DNA of 64,000 nucleotides from Streptomyces sp. DT2A-34. GTDB lineage: Bacteria > Actinomycetota > Actinomycetes > Streptomycetales > Streptomycetaceae. The stretch spans positions 2,832,001 to 2,896,000 of the forward strand of contig NZ_JASTWJ010000001.1 in assembly GCF_030499515.1 (NCBI RefSeq), written 5' to 3'. How positions within the stretch are numbered: position 1 is the first letter of the stretch; each line of letters opens with the position of its first letter. Under the pieces are notes generated by a model, which worked only from the letters and a program-made list of their open reading frames with translations, had not been told where the DNA came from and made no database searches. Of this stretch, positions 49,837 through 60,618 are shown piece after piece. A program made the translations under genes and the position numbers.

Positions 49837-51072
49837 CTACGCCTTCCACTTCTCCCACGGCATGTTCCAGCCGTTCAGGCCGTTGTCGGGAGCGACCGTC
49901 GCGTCGTTGGAGTTCTTCACGACCACCACGTCGCCGATCATCGAGTGGTTGAAGAACCACGCGGCCGGCGTGCTGCCGTCGTAGGCGCCCTTGACGTCGC
50001 GCAGGCCGATGCAGCCGTGGCTGGCGTTGTAGTTGCCGAAGGCGCCGCCGCCCCAGTAGTTGCCGTGGATGAACGTGCCGGAGTCGGTCAGGCGGGTGGC
50101 GTGCGGGACGTCCGCGATGTCGTACTCGCCGTCGTAGCCGACGGTGTCGCCGTTCATGCGGGTCTCGACGAACTTCTCGGTCATGACCATCTGGCCGTTC
50201 CAGGTGTCGTACCCGGGCTTGCCGGTGGTGACGGGGATGGTCTTGATGACCTTGCCGTCCTGTGTGACCTTCATCTTCTTGGTCTTCACGTCGACGACCG
50301 AGACCTGGTTGCGGCCGATGGTGAAGGAGACCTTCTTGTCCTGTTCGCCGTAGACGCCGGGGCGGCCCTCGACGCCGTCGAGGTTGAGGTCGACCGTGAC
50401 CTTCGTGCCGGCCTTCCAGTACTTCTCGGGACGGAAGTCGAGGCGATCGTTGCCGAACCAGTGGCCCGCGACCTCGACAGCCGGCTCCGTCTTGATGGTG
50501 ATGGCCTTCTCGACGTCCTCGGGGTTGGTGATGCCCCGGGTGAAGCGGAGGGAGAACGGCATTCCGACGCCGACCTTGGAGCCGTCCTCCGGCGTGAAGG
50601 TGCCGAGGAAGGTGTTCTTCGGGGTCAGGGTGGTGAAGTCGGCCTCCTCTGCCGCCTCCAGGCCCTCGGCGTCCTTGGCGACCGCGTGCACCGTGTACGC
50701 CGTGGCGGCGGCGAGGTGCGTGGACGGCGTCCAGGTGGCGCCGTCGCCGGATATCTTGCCGTCGATCGCGTTGCCCTTGGCGTCCTTGACCTCGACGTCC
50801 GTCAGCTTGCCCTTGGCCGCCGTCACCTTCAGCGCGCCGCTGGTGTCGACGGACTTGGCGCCGTCGCCCGGAGCTATGGTCACGACGGCCTGGGACTTCT
50901 TGGCCTCGGCCGTGCCGGAGTCCTTGCCCTTGCCGTCGCCGGACCCCGAGTCCGATCCCCCGCCCCCGCCGCACGCGGTGACGGCGAGCAGCAGCACTCC
51001 GGCCAGTGCCGCCAGCCCCTTGCGCCCCTGCCTCCCGCGCGCGTCAACCGACGCCCCCGATATCGGCCGCAC
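49837..51072 (-). CDS. L,D-transpeptidase lipoprotein (first of two)
   Basis: A cell-wall cross-linking enzyme, about 411 residues. The signal peptide ends in the lipobox LLLAVTAC, followed by a Gly/Ser/Lys-rich linker. Two Ig-like (Big_10-type) domains follow, then a YkuD catalytic domain with TDSGTFIHGNYW and the active-site motif SHGCIGLRD, in which Cys is the nucleophile. It makes 3-3 peptidoglycan cross-links from tetrapeptide donors. I chose GTG 51072 with AAGGA upstream. A paralogue lies immediately upstream on the same strand. Confidence 0.92.
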   Translation of the reverse strand: MRPISGASVDARGRQGRKGLAALAGVLLLAVTACGGGGGSDSGSGDGKGKDSGTAEAKKSQAVVTIAPGDGAKSVDTSGALKVTAAKGKLTDVEVKDAKGNAIDGKISGDGATWTPSTHLAAATAYTVHAVAKDAEGLEAAEEADFTTLTPKNTFLGTFTPEDGSKVGVGMPFSLRFTRGITNPEDVEKAITIKTEPAVEVAGHWFGNDRLDFRPEKYWKAGTKVTVDLNLDGVEGRPGVYGEQDKKVSFTIGRNQVSVVDVKTKKMKVTQDGKVIKTIPVTTGKPGYDTWNGQMVMTEKFVETRMNGDTVGYDGEYDIADVPHATRLTDSGTFIHGNYWGGGAFGNYNASHGCIGLRDVKGAYDGSTPAAWFFNHSMIGDVVVVKNSNDATVAPDNGLNGWNMPWEKWKA

Positions 51073-51248
51073 GTTCAAGTCCTTCTCCCCTCCCCGGGCC
51101 TGGTCAGGCCCGCGCCCCCGCGCGTTTGCCGCGCGCACCGGCGCATATTAACCACAAGGTCATCGGCGTCGGCGCCGCGCGTTTGTCACCGTTCCGTTCC
51201 AACATCGGCAGATAGCCGGTTGGTCGAGCAACTCGCCCCCCTTTCCTG

Positions 51249-52490
51249 TTACTTCACCGCACTCCCTGCCTTCCACTCCTTCCAGCCCATATTCCAGCCT
51301 CCGAGGCCATTGTCGGGAGCGACCTTTTTGTCGTTGCTGCGGACGACCTCGACGACGTCCCCGATCAGGCTGCGGTCGAAGAACCAGCCCGCGGGCGTCT
51401 CGGAGCCGCCGCCCTTGACGTCCCTGAGCCCCACGCACCCATGGCTGACATTGCTCCGTCCGAAGACCGAGGCGTCCGCCCAGTAGTTGCCGTGCAGGAA
51501 GGTGCCGGAGTCGGTGAGGCGCATGGCGTGCGGGACGTCCGGGATGTCGTACTCGCTCTTGCCGTTGGCCTTCTTGAAGCCGACCGTGGCGCCGTTCATC
51601 CGGGTCAGCTCGAGCATCTCGGTGACCACCATCTTGCCGTTGTACGTGGTGTTCTTGGGTGCGCCGGCCGTGATCGGCACGGTGGTGAGCAGCTCGCCAT
51701 CGCGCCGTACCTCCATGGTGTGCCGGGCCGCGTCGACCAGGGAGACCTGGTGGCGGCCGACGGTGAAGGAGAACGTCTTGTACTGCAGTCCGTACACGCC
51801 GGGCGCGCCCTCGACGTCCCGCAGGCGCAGCGCGACGGTGACCTGGGTGCCGGGTTTCCAGTAGTGCTCGGGGCGGAAGTCGAGGCGGGCCCTGCCGAAC
51901 CAGTGCGGGCGGATGTCCACGGCCGGCTCGGCGGTCACCTGCACGGCGCGTTCGACGGCCGCCCGGTTCTCGATCTCGCGGTTGAACTCCAGGGAGACGA
52001 TCATTCCGGTGCCGACGGTGGAGCGGTTCTCCGGGGTGACGTATCCGATGAACCGCTCTTCGGGGACGTACGTGGTGAAGGTCGTGTGCCGTGCGCTGCG
52101 ACGCCCCTGGCCGTCTACGGCCACCGCGTCGATCGTGTACTTGGCGGCCAGCGCGAGCCCCGGGTCCTCGGGCTCCCAGCGCCGGCCGTCCTCGGAGATG
52201 TGCCCGGGCACCGGGGACTCCTGGGCGTCCTGGGACTTGACGACCTCGACGGACTCCAGGCGCCCGTCGGCCACGCGGACGAGCAGCCTGTCGTCGGGGC
52301 GTACGCCCTTGCTGCGGTCGTCGGGCGTGACCCGGATGACGTCCTCGGGCGCCGGCGGTTTGCCCAGCATCTGGTCGACGCCACCGCCGTCCGCAGTGCA
52401 GCCGGCCACCCCGGCCAGCAGGCCGGCCCATGTCAGTACGGCGGCCAACACGGCCCCCGCGCGCCGCGCGCGCCCTTGTACGTGCCTCAC
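51249..52490 (-). CDS. L,D-transpeptidase lipoprotein (second of two)
   Basis: A paralogue of the preceding enzyme, about 413 residues with the same architecture: lipobox LLAGVAGC, Ig-like domains (TPENRSTVGTGMIVSLEFN, YWKPGTQVTVALRLRDVEG), and a YkuD domain with SGTFLHGNYW and SHGCVGLRD (catalytic Cys). The C-terminal segment after the active site is shared with the other copy (VAPDNGLGGWNMGW), showing tandem duplication. GTG 52490 is chosen because the signal peptide follows directly; the frame is open to 52595. It is divergent from glgX. Confidence 0.9.
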   Translation of the reverse strand: MRHVQGRARRAGAVLAAVLTWAGLLAGVAGCTADGGGVDQMLGKPPAPEDVIRVTPDDRSKGVRPDDRLLVRVADGRLESVEVVKSQDAQESPVPGHISEDGRRWEPEDPGLALAAKYTIDAVAVDGQGRRSARHTTFTTYVPEERFIGYVTPENRSTVGTGMIVSLEFNREIENRAAVERAVQVTAEPAVDIRPHWFGRARLDFRPEHYWKPGTQVTVALRLRDVEGAPGVYGLQYKTFSFTVGRHQVSLVDAARHTMEVRRDGELLTTVPITAGAPKNTTYNGKMVVTEMLELTRMNGATVGFKKANGKSEYDIPDVPHAMRLTDSGTFLHGNYWADASVFGRSNVSHGCVGLRDVKGGGSETPAGWFFDRSLIGDVVEVVRSNDKKVAPDNGLGGWNMGWKEWKAGSAVK

Positions 52491-52648
52491 GAAGACCCCA
52501 ACGACCGGGGCGGCCCTGGGGAAACGTGAGTGCGAGCCACCCGGTGGGCAGAACAGTGGGGAGGACGACGCGACGGGGAGCCGCGGACGGGACACCGTGG
52601 GCTCTTCCTCCCCATTCGTGTGGTCCCTGAGCCGTGGGAGGCCGACAG

Positions 52649-54901
<2,253 letters not shown>

Positions 54902-54904
<3 letters not shown>

Positions 54905-54952
54905 CGGCGGTTTGCTGACGGTGGTTTGCTGACGGTGGTTTGCTGACGGTGG
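54902..54952 (+). repeat. 14-bp tandem repeat at the glgX stop codon
   Basis: TGACGGYGGTTTGC repeated three times plus a partial fourth copy. The TGA that begins the first unit is the glgX stop, so every unit brings another stop in the same phase pattern. Likely a slippage product without effect on the protein. Confidence 0.85.
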
Positions 54953-55115
54953 CGTTTCAGCGGAATCACGTGAGGAACCCCGGGGCTTCAGTCCCCGGGA
55001 GGTATCGCGTCTGGTCTGTACGACCGCTCGAACGCGCAGGTCGTAGGTCCAGCGGCCGATCGCGGACCGGCCAAAACTCGGTGGGCAGTGTCAGTGGCGA
55101 TCCGTAGGCTCGCTG

Positions 55116-57005
55116 ATGATGGTGACGACAGGTGCAACCGCCGAGGACAGCTCTGGCCGATCCGACCGATCCGACCGGTCCGACCGTTCCGCCGTACGTA
55201 CGCTGCTGCGCCTGTGGCCGTACGTCCGGCCGGTGCGGGTGCGGTTGTTCACGGCCGCGTTCGTGGCCGTGCTCGCCTCGTGTGCGGGGCTCGTCATTCC
55301 GCTCGTCCTGAAGTGGATGGTGGACGGGCCCGTCACCGACCGGGATCCGGCCGGCGTGTGGCTCGGGGCGCTGTATCTGCTGCTGCTCGGGCTCGGGGAG
55401 GCGCTGCTGTTCGGGCTGCGGCGGTGGCTGGTGGCGCGGCCGCTGGCGGGCGTCGAGGCGGGGATGCGGGCGGATCTGTACCGGCATCTGCAGCGGCTGC
55501 CGGTGGCCTTCCACGACCGGTGGCCGTCGGGGCAGTTGCTGTCGCGGGGCACGACCGATCTGATGCTGCTGCGTATGTTCCTCGCGTTTCCGCTGACATT
55601 CCTGCTGGTCAACAGCGTGACCATCCTCGTCGGCGTGATCATCATGCTGCTTCAGGACTGGACGCTGGGGCTGGTGATCCTCGCTCCCGCCGTGCCGATG
55701 ATGGCGATGTGCTTCGCCTTCGAGAAGCGGTACGCCGCCGTGGCACGGCGCGCGCAGGACCAGGTCGGCGACCTGACGACGGTCGTCGAGGAGAGCGTGC
55801 TCGGGATCCGGATCATCAAGGGGTTCGGGCGGCATCGCAGTCAGGCGCGCGCGTTCCGTGAGCTGTCGCGGACGCTGCGGGGCACGGAGTTGCGCAAGGC
55901 CCGCCTGCTGGCCGTCATCTGGGCGGTCATCGTGACGCTGCCGGAGGTCGCCATCGGGGCGGCCCTGGTGTTGGGGGTGGTGCAGGTCGCCGACGGGGTG
56001 TTGTCGGCCGGCACGTTGGTCGCGTTCCTGTCGACGGCTCTCGCGCTGCGGTGGCCCGTGGAGTCGATCGGGTTCCTGCTGGCGATGAGTCAGGAGGCGG
56101 CGACCGCGACCGAGCGCTACTTCGAGGTGATGGACGAGAAGCCCGAGGACCCGGGGGTCCGGGCAGCGGCGGACGACCGCGCCGGCCTCGGACTGCGCTT
56201 CCACGACGTGCGGTTCCGCTACCCCGACGCCCCCTCCGGCTCCCCTCCCGTCCTCGACCACATCGACCTGCACATCCGCCCCGGCGAGTCCATGGCCCTC
56301 GTCGGGGCCACCGGCAGCGGGAAGACCACGCTCACCGCGCTCGTGCCCCGGCTGCACGAGCTGACGTCCGGGCGGATCACGCTCGACGGCGAGGACATCA
56401 CCGCGATGACCCGCGAAGAGCTGCGCTCGCTCGTCGCCGTCGCCTTCGAGGAGCCCACGCTCTTCTCGGCCAGCGTGGGGGAGAACGTGCTGATGGGGGC
56501 CGAGGGCGGCGCCGGGAGAGCCGAGTTGGAGCGGGCGCTCGGGGTCGCGCAGGCCGACTTCGCCCACGCGCTTCCGCAGGGCACCGACACCCAGGTCGGT
56601 GAGCAGGGCCTCAGCCTCTCCGGTGGTCAGCGGCAGCGGCTGGCGCTCGCGCGGGCCGTCGTCGGCCGGCCCCGCTTCCTCGTCCTCGACGATCCGCTCT
56701 CCGCGCTCGACGTGCACACCGAGGCCGCCGTCGAGGCCGCCCTGCGGGAGGTGCTCGCCGAGACCACCGCCCTCATCGTGGCCCACCGCCCGTCCACCGT
56801 GCTGCTCGCCGACCGCGTCGCCCTGCTCTCCGGCGGCCGTATCACCGCCGTCGGCACCCATCACGAACTGCTGCGCGGCAACGCCGAGTACGCCCATCTC
56901 ATGTCCGGCGTGGACGGCACGGACGGTGCGGACGGCACGGACGGTGCGGATGAAGCAGACAGAGCAGACAGAGCGGACGGAACCGGCGAGGAGGCCCACC
57001 GATGA
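55116..57005 (+). CDS. ABC exporter half-transporter A (degenerate ATP site)
   Basis: A membrane domain plus ATPase, 629 residues. Six helices precede the NBD. Walker A is GATGSGKTT and the signature is LSGGQRQR. The residue after the Walker B aspartate is Asp526 (FLVLDDPLSALD) instead of the catalytic Glu; the H-loop His is present (IVAHRPS). This is the pattern of the non-hydrolysing subunit of heterodimeric exporters. The termini are low-complexity (SDRSDRSDRS at the start, DGTDGADGTDGAD near the end). It overlaps the next gene by ATGA (57002), fixing the partner. The substrate is unknown. Confidence 0.9.
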   Translation: MMVTTGATAEDSSGRSDRSDRSDRSAVRTLLRLWPYVRPVRVRLFTAAFVAVLASCAGLVIPLVLKWMVDGPVTDRDPAGVWLGALYLLLLGLGEALLFGLRRWLVARPLAGVEAGMRADLYRHLQRLPVAFHDRWPSGQLLSRGTTDLMLLRMFLAFPLTFLLVNSVTILVGVIIMLLQDWTLGLVILAPAVPMMAMCFAFEKRYAAVARRAQDQVGDLTTVVEESVLGIRIIKGFGRHRSQARAFRELSRTLRGTELRKARLLAVIWAVIVTLPEVAIGAALVLGVVQVADGVLSAGTLVAFLSTALALRWPVESIGFLLAMSQEAATATERYFEVMDEKPEDPGVRAAADDRAGLGLRFHDVRFRYPDAPSGSPPVLDHIDLHIRPGESMALVGATGSGKTTLTALVPRLHELTSGRITLDGEDITAMTREELRSLVAVAFEEPTLFSASVGENVLMGAEGGAGRAELERALGVAQADFAHALPQGTDTQVGEQGLSLSGGQRQRLALARAVVGRPRFLVLDDPLSALDVHTEAAVEAALREVLAETTALIVAHRPSTVLLADRVALLSGGRITAVGTHHELLRGNAEYAHLMSGVDGTDGADGTDGADEADRADRADGTGEEAHR

Positions 57006-58858
57006 CGGCACCCACCACGGCCGACGCCCCGGCCAAGGACAGCCCGAAGAACCAGTCCGGCGACGCCCGCGACCTCTTCGACCGCGACGTCCTGCCCACT
57101 CCCCCGGGCGCCACCGCCGCCCTCCTGCGCTCCCTGCTCGCCCCGATGAAGGCCCACGTCGCCTTCACCACGCTGCTCCTGCTGCTCCAGCAGGCGGCCG
57201 TCCAGGCGGGCCCGCTGCTCGTCGCGTACGCCATCGACGAGGCCGTACCGGCGTTCCGGCGCGCCGACCACGGGCCGGTCATCGCCGTCGCCGTCGGCTA
57301 CCTGCTGTGCGCCGCGGCCGCCGGGGCCCTGCAGTACGCGTTCATCCTCGCCTCCGCCCGCGTCAACCAGGACGTGCTGCTCGACCTGCGCGGCCGTATC
57401 TTCCGCCATGCCCAGGCCCTGAGCATCGACTTCCACGAGCGCTACACCTCGGGACGGCTCATCTCCCGCTCCACCACGGACGTGGAGTCCCTGCGCGAAC
57501 TGCTCAGCGAGGGCCTGCAGGAACTCGTCACCGTCATCCTGTCCTTCGTCTACATCTCGGCGATGCTGCTCTGGCTGGACCTGGGCCTCGGTGCGGTCGC
57601 GGTCGCGTCGTTCGTGCCGTTGTACGGGCTCGTGCGGCTGTACCAGCGGCGCGCCAAGCGGGTGTACCGGCTGCGGTCCACCGCGATCGCCGCCGTGATC
57701 GTCAAGTTCGTCGAGACCATGAACGGCATCCGCCCGGTGCGCGCCTTCCGTCGCGAGGCCGCCAACGACGCCGACTTCGCCGTACTCAACAAGCGGCACG
57801 AGCGGACGAACGGCGACGCGCTGCTGGAGATGGCCCGTTACGTCATCGGCTCACGCCTGGTCGCCAACACGGCCGTCGCGGGGATCGTGCTGTGGGGCGC
57901 CCACCGGGTCGCGAACGGTTCGCTGGCCCTGGGTGTGCTGGCGGCGGCCGTGCTGTATCTGCGGCGGCTGTACGACCCGATCGACCGCCTCGGCATGTTC
58001 CTCAACTCCTACCAGTCGGCGGCGGCCTCCCTGGAGAAGATCGCCGGACTGCTGGCCCAGACGCCGTCCGTGCCCGAGCCGTCGGAGCCCACGCAGCTCC
58101 CGGCCCTGGAGAGCGAGCACCCCGGCCGCGAGGTCGTCTTCGACGGCGTCCGGTTCGGCTACCGCACCGGCGGCGAGGTGCTGCCCCGCTTCGACCTCAC
58201 GATCCCGGCCGGGCAGACCGTCGCGGTCGTCGGCTCCACCGGCGCGGGCAAGTCGACGCTGGCCAAGCTGCTCGCCCGGTTCTACGACCCCTCCGAAGGA
58301 CGGGTCCTGCTGGACGGGGTCGACCTGCGCGAGCTGGCCGTGCCCGAACTGCGGCGCGGGGTGGTGATGGTGACGCAGGAGGCGTTCCTGTTCTCCGGCA
58401 CGGTCGCCGAGAACATCGCCATCGGCCGGCCCGACGCCACCCGCGAGGAGATCGAGCGGGCGGCGAAGGCCATCGGCGCGCACGACTTCATCAGCTCGCT
58501 GCCCGACGGCTACGACACCGACGTACGCAAACGGGGCGGCCGTATCTCCGCCGGTCAGCGTCAACTCGTCGCGTTCGCAAGGGCGTTGCTCGCCGATCCG
58601 GCCGTGCTGATCCTCGACGAGGCGACCAGCTCGCTCGACATCCCGGGCGAGCGGGCCGTGCAGCGCGCGATGTCGACGGTCCTGCACGGGCGTACGGCCG
58701 TCGTCATCGCGCATCGGCTGTCCACGGTGGAGATCGCGGACCGTGTGCTGGTCATGGCGGACGGGAAGATCGTCGAGGACGGCACACCGGCCGAACTCGT
58801 CGCGGGGACGGGCAGGTTCGCGGATCTGCACCGGGCGTGGCGGGACAGTCTGGCGTAG
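57002..58858 (+). CDS. ABC exporter half-transporter B (canonical catalytic residues)
   Basis: A 618-residue half-transporter, partner of the previous gene. The transmembrane region is about residues 50-340. Walker A is GSTGAGKST, Walker B with catalytic Glu540 is LILDEATSSLD, and the H-loop is VIAHRLS. Its own signature reads RISAGQRQ instead of LSGGQ. Pairing both proteins gives one complete ATP site (this Walker A/B with the partner's LSGGQ) and one weak site, as in TM287/288-type exporters. It ends 38 bases before the next pair. Confidence 0.92.
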   Translation: MTAPTTADAPAKDSPKNQSGDARDLFDRDVLPTPPGATAALLRSLLAPMKAHVAFTTLLLLLQQAAVQAGPLLVAYAIDEAVPAFRRADHGPVIAVAVGYLLCAAAAGALQYAFILASARVNQDVLLDLRGRIFRHAQALSIDFHERYTSGRLISRSTTDVESLRELLSEGLQELVTVILSFVYISAMLLWLDLGLGAVAVASFVPLYGLVRLYQRRAKRVYRLRSTAIAAVIVKFVETMNGIRPVRAFRREAANDADFAVLNKRHERTNGDALLEMARYVIGSRLVANTAVAGIVLWGAHRVANGSLALGVLAAAVLYLRRLYDPIDRLGMFLNSYQSAAASLEKIAGLLAQTPSVPEPSEPTQLPALESEHPGREVVFDGVRFGYRTGGEVLPRFDLTIPAGQTVAVVGSTGAGKSTLAKLLARFYDPSEGRVLLDGVDLRELAVPELRRGVVMVTQEAFLFSGTVAENIAIGRPDATREEIERAAKAIGAHDFISSLPDGYDTDVRKRGGRISAGQRQLVAFARALLADPAVLILDEATSSLDIPGERAVQRAMSTVLHGRTAVVIAHRLSTVEIADRVLVMADGKIVEDGTPAELVAGTGRFADLHRAWRDSLA

Positions 58859-58896
58859 CCGAACGGCACGAGCACGGAACGAGGCACGGGGGAACG

Positions 58897-60618
58897 ATGA
58901 TCGACGCGTACGAGGATCCGGGCGAGCCCGACTGTCGCGGTAGCGCCCGGTACCTGTGGTGGCTGGTCACCCAGCAGGCGGGGCGGTCCGCCCTCGGGTC
59001 CCTGATCTCCGCCGTCTGGATGGTGCTGCTGGCGGCGACGCCGTATCTGCTCTCGCGCGCCGTGGACGAGGGCCTGGCGCCCGGTGACTACGCGGCGCTG
59101 ATCGCCTGGACCGGTGTGCTGGCCGGGGTGCACGTGTTCAACGCCTGGCTGAGCATCATGCGGCACCGCACGATGACGCGGGTGCGGATGGACGCCCTGT
59201 TCCGCACCATCAAGGTCCTCGTCGGGCAGTCGGTCCGGCTGGGCGCCGCACTGCCGCGCCGGATCGGGACCGGGGAGGTCGTCACCATCGGGGTGGGTGA
59301 CGTCCACACGATCAGCAGCTGCCTGACCGTCATCGGCCCCGGTTTCGGCGCGATCGTCGCCTATTTCGCGGTAGCCGTGCTGCTGGTGTCCGTTTCGGTG
59401 CCGATCGCGGTCGTGGTGCTGCTCGGAATGCCGGCGATCGCCGTACTCGTCGGCCCCCTGCTCGGCCGGCTGCAAGGCACCGAGACCGAGTACCGGGAGC
59501 GGCAGGGCGTACTGACCGCACGGATCGCCGACCTCTCGGGCGGCCTGCGCGTCCTCAACGGCCTCGGCGGCAAGGGCCTGGTCGCCGACGCCTTCCACCG
59601 CGACTCGCAGCGGCTGCGCGCGCAGGGGTACCGGGTCGGGGCGGTGACCAGCTGGGTGCAGGCGCTCGGGGTGGGGCTGCCGACGCTGTTCCTGGCGGTG
59701 GTGACGTGGCTGGCGGCCCGGCTGGCCGCCCAAGGGGCCATCACGGTGGGCGAGTTGGTGTCGGTCTACGGCTATGTGGCGGTCCTGGTCCGCCCGATGG
59801 CGTTCGTCGTCGAGATGGTCTACCAGGTCTCGCGCGGCATCGTGGCGGCGCGGCGAGTCGTACGGTTCCTGCGCCTGGAGCCGATGCCCGACACCGGCAC
59901 CCTCGACGCGCCCGCGGAGCCGGCGGCACTGCACGACCCCGAGTCCGGGGTGCGGGTGCTGCCGGGCCGCCTGACCGCCCTGGCCGCCGCACTGCCGGCC
60001 GACGCCACTGCCGTCGTGGACCGCCTCGGCCGCTACGTGCCCTCAGCGGCGACCTGGGGCGACGTACCCCTCAGCGAGATCGCGTTGCCGCAGCTGCGGG
60101 CACGCGTCCTGGTCGCCGACCACGAGGCCGACCTGTTCGCGGGCACGCTGCGGGAGCTGATCGCCGGCCACGCGGGCCCGGACGGCCTGGACGAGGCGGC
60201 CATCACAAGGGCGGTCCACACGGCGGTCGCCGAGGACATCGTCCGGGGCCTGCCCGACGGCCTCGACACCCCGATCGACGCCCAGGGCCGCAACCTCTCC
60301 GGCGGCCAACGCCAACGCGTCCGCCTGGTCCGCGCGTTGCTGGCCGACCCCGAGGTACTGCTGGCGATCGAGCCGACGTCCGCTCTGGACGCCCACACCG
60401 AGGCACGGGTCGCGGAACGCCTGCACGCGGGAAGGCGGGGCCGTACGACGGTGGTGACGACGACGTCCCCCTTACTCCTGGACCAGGCGGACACGGTCCA
60501 CTTCCTGGTCGACGGCAAGGTGGCGGCCACGGGCACGCACCGAGAACTCATGAACAGCGAGCCGGGATACCGAGCCCTGGTAGCACGGGACGAGAACGCC
60601 GAGGAGCTTGCCAAGTGA
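58897..60618 (+). CDS. ABC exporter half-transporter C lacking Walker A
   Basis: A 573-residue half-transporter. The membrane domain is normal, but the NBD is strongly degenerate: where Walker A should be, the text is GRLTALAAALPADATAVVDR, with no P-loop. Walker B has lost its Asp (VLLAIEPTSALD), and the switch His is gone (VVTTTSPLLL). The signature LSGGQRQR is kept intact. It can therefore not bind ATP in its own P-loop but can complete the partner's site. ATG 58897 follows GGGGGAA. It overlaps the partner gene as GTGA (60615). Confidence 0.9.
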   Translation: MIDAYEDPGEPDCRGSARYLWWLVTQQAGRSALGSLISAVWMVLLAATPYLLSRAVDEGLAPGDYAALIAWTGVLAGVHVFNAWLSIMRHRTMTRVRMDALFRTIKVLVGQSVRLGAALPRRIGTGEVVTIGVGDVHTISSCLTVIGPGFGAIVAYFAVAVLLVSVSVPIAVVVLLGMPAIAVLVGPLLGRLQGTETEYRERQGVLTARIADLSGGLRVLNGLGGKGLVADAFHRDSQRLRAQGYRVGAVTSWVQALGVGLPTLFLAVVTWLAARLAAQGAITVGELVSVYGYVAVLVRPMAFVVEMVYQVSRGIVAARRVVRFLRLEPMPDTGTLDAPAEPAALHDPESGVRVLPGRLTALAAALPADATAVVDRLGRYVPSAATWGDVPLSEIALPQLRARVLVADHEADLFAGTLRELIAGHAGPDGLDEAAITRAVHTAVAEDIVRGLPDGLDTPIDAQGRNLSGGQRQRVRLVRALLADPEVLLAIEPTSALDAHTEARVAERLHAGRRGRTTVVTTTSPLLLDQADTVHFLVDGKVAATGTHRELMNSEPGYRALVARDENAEELAK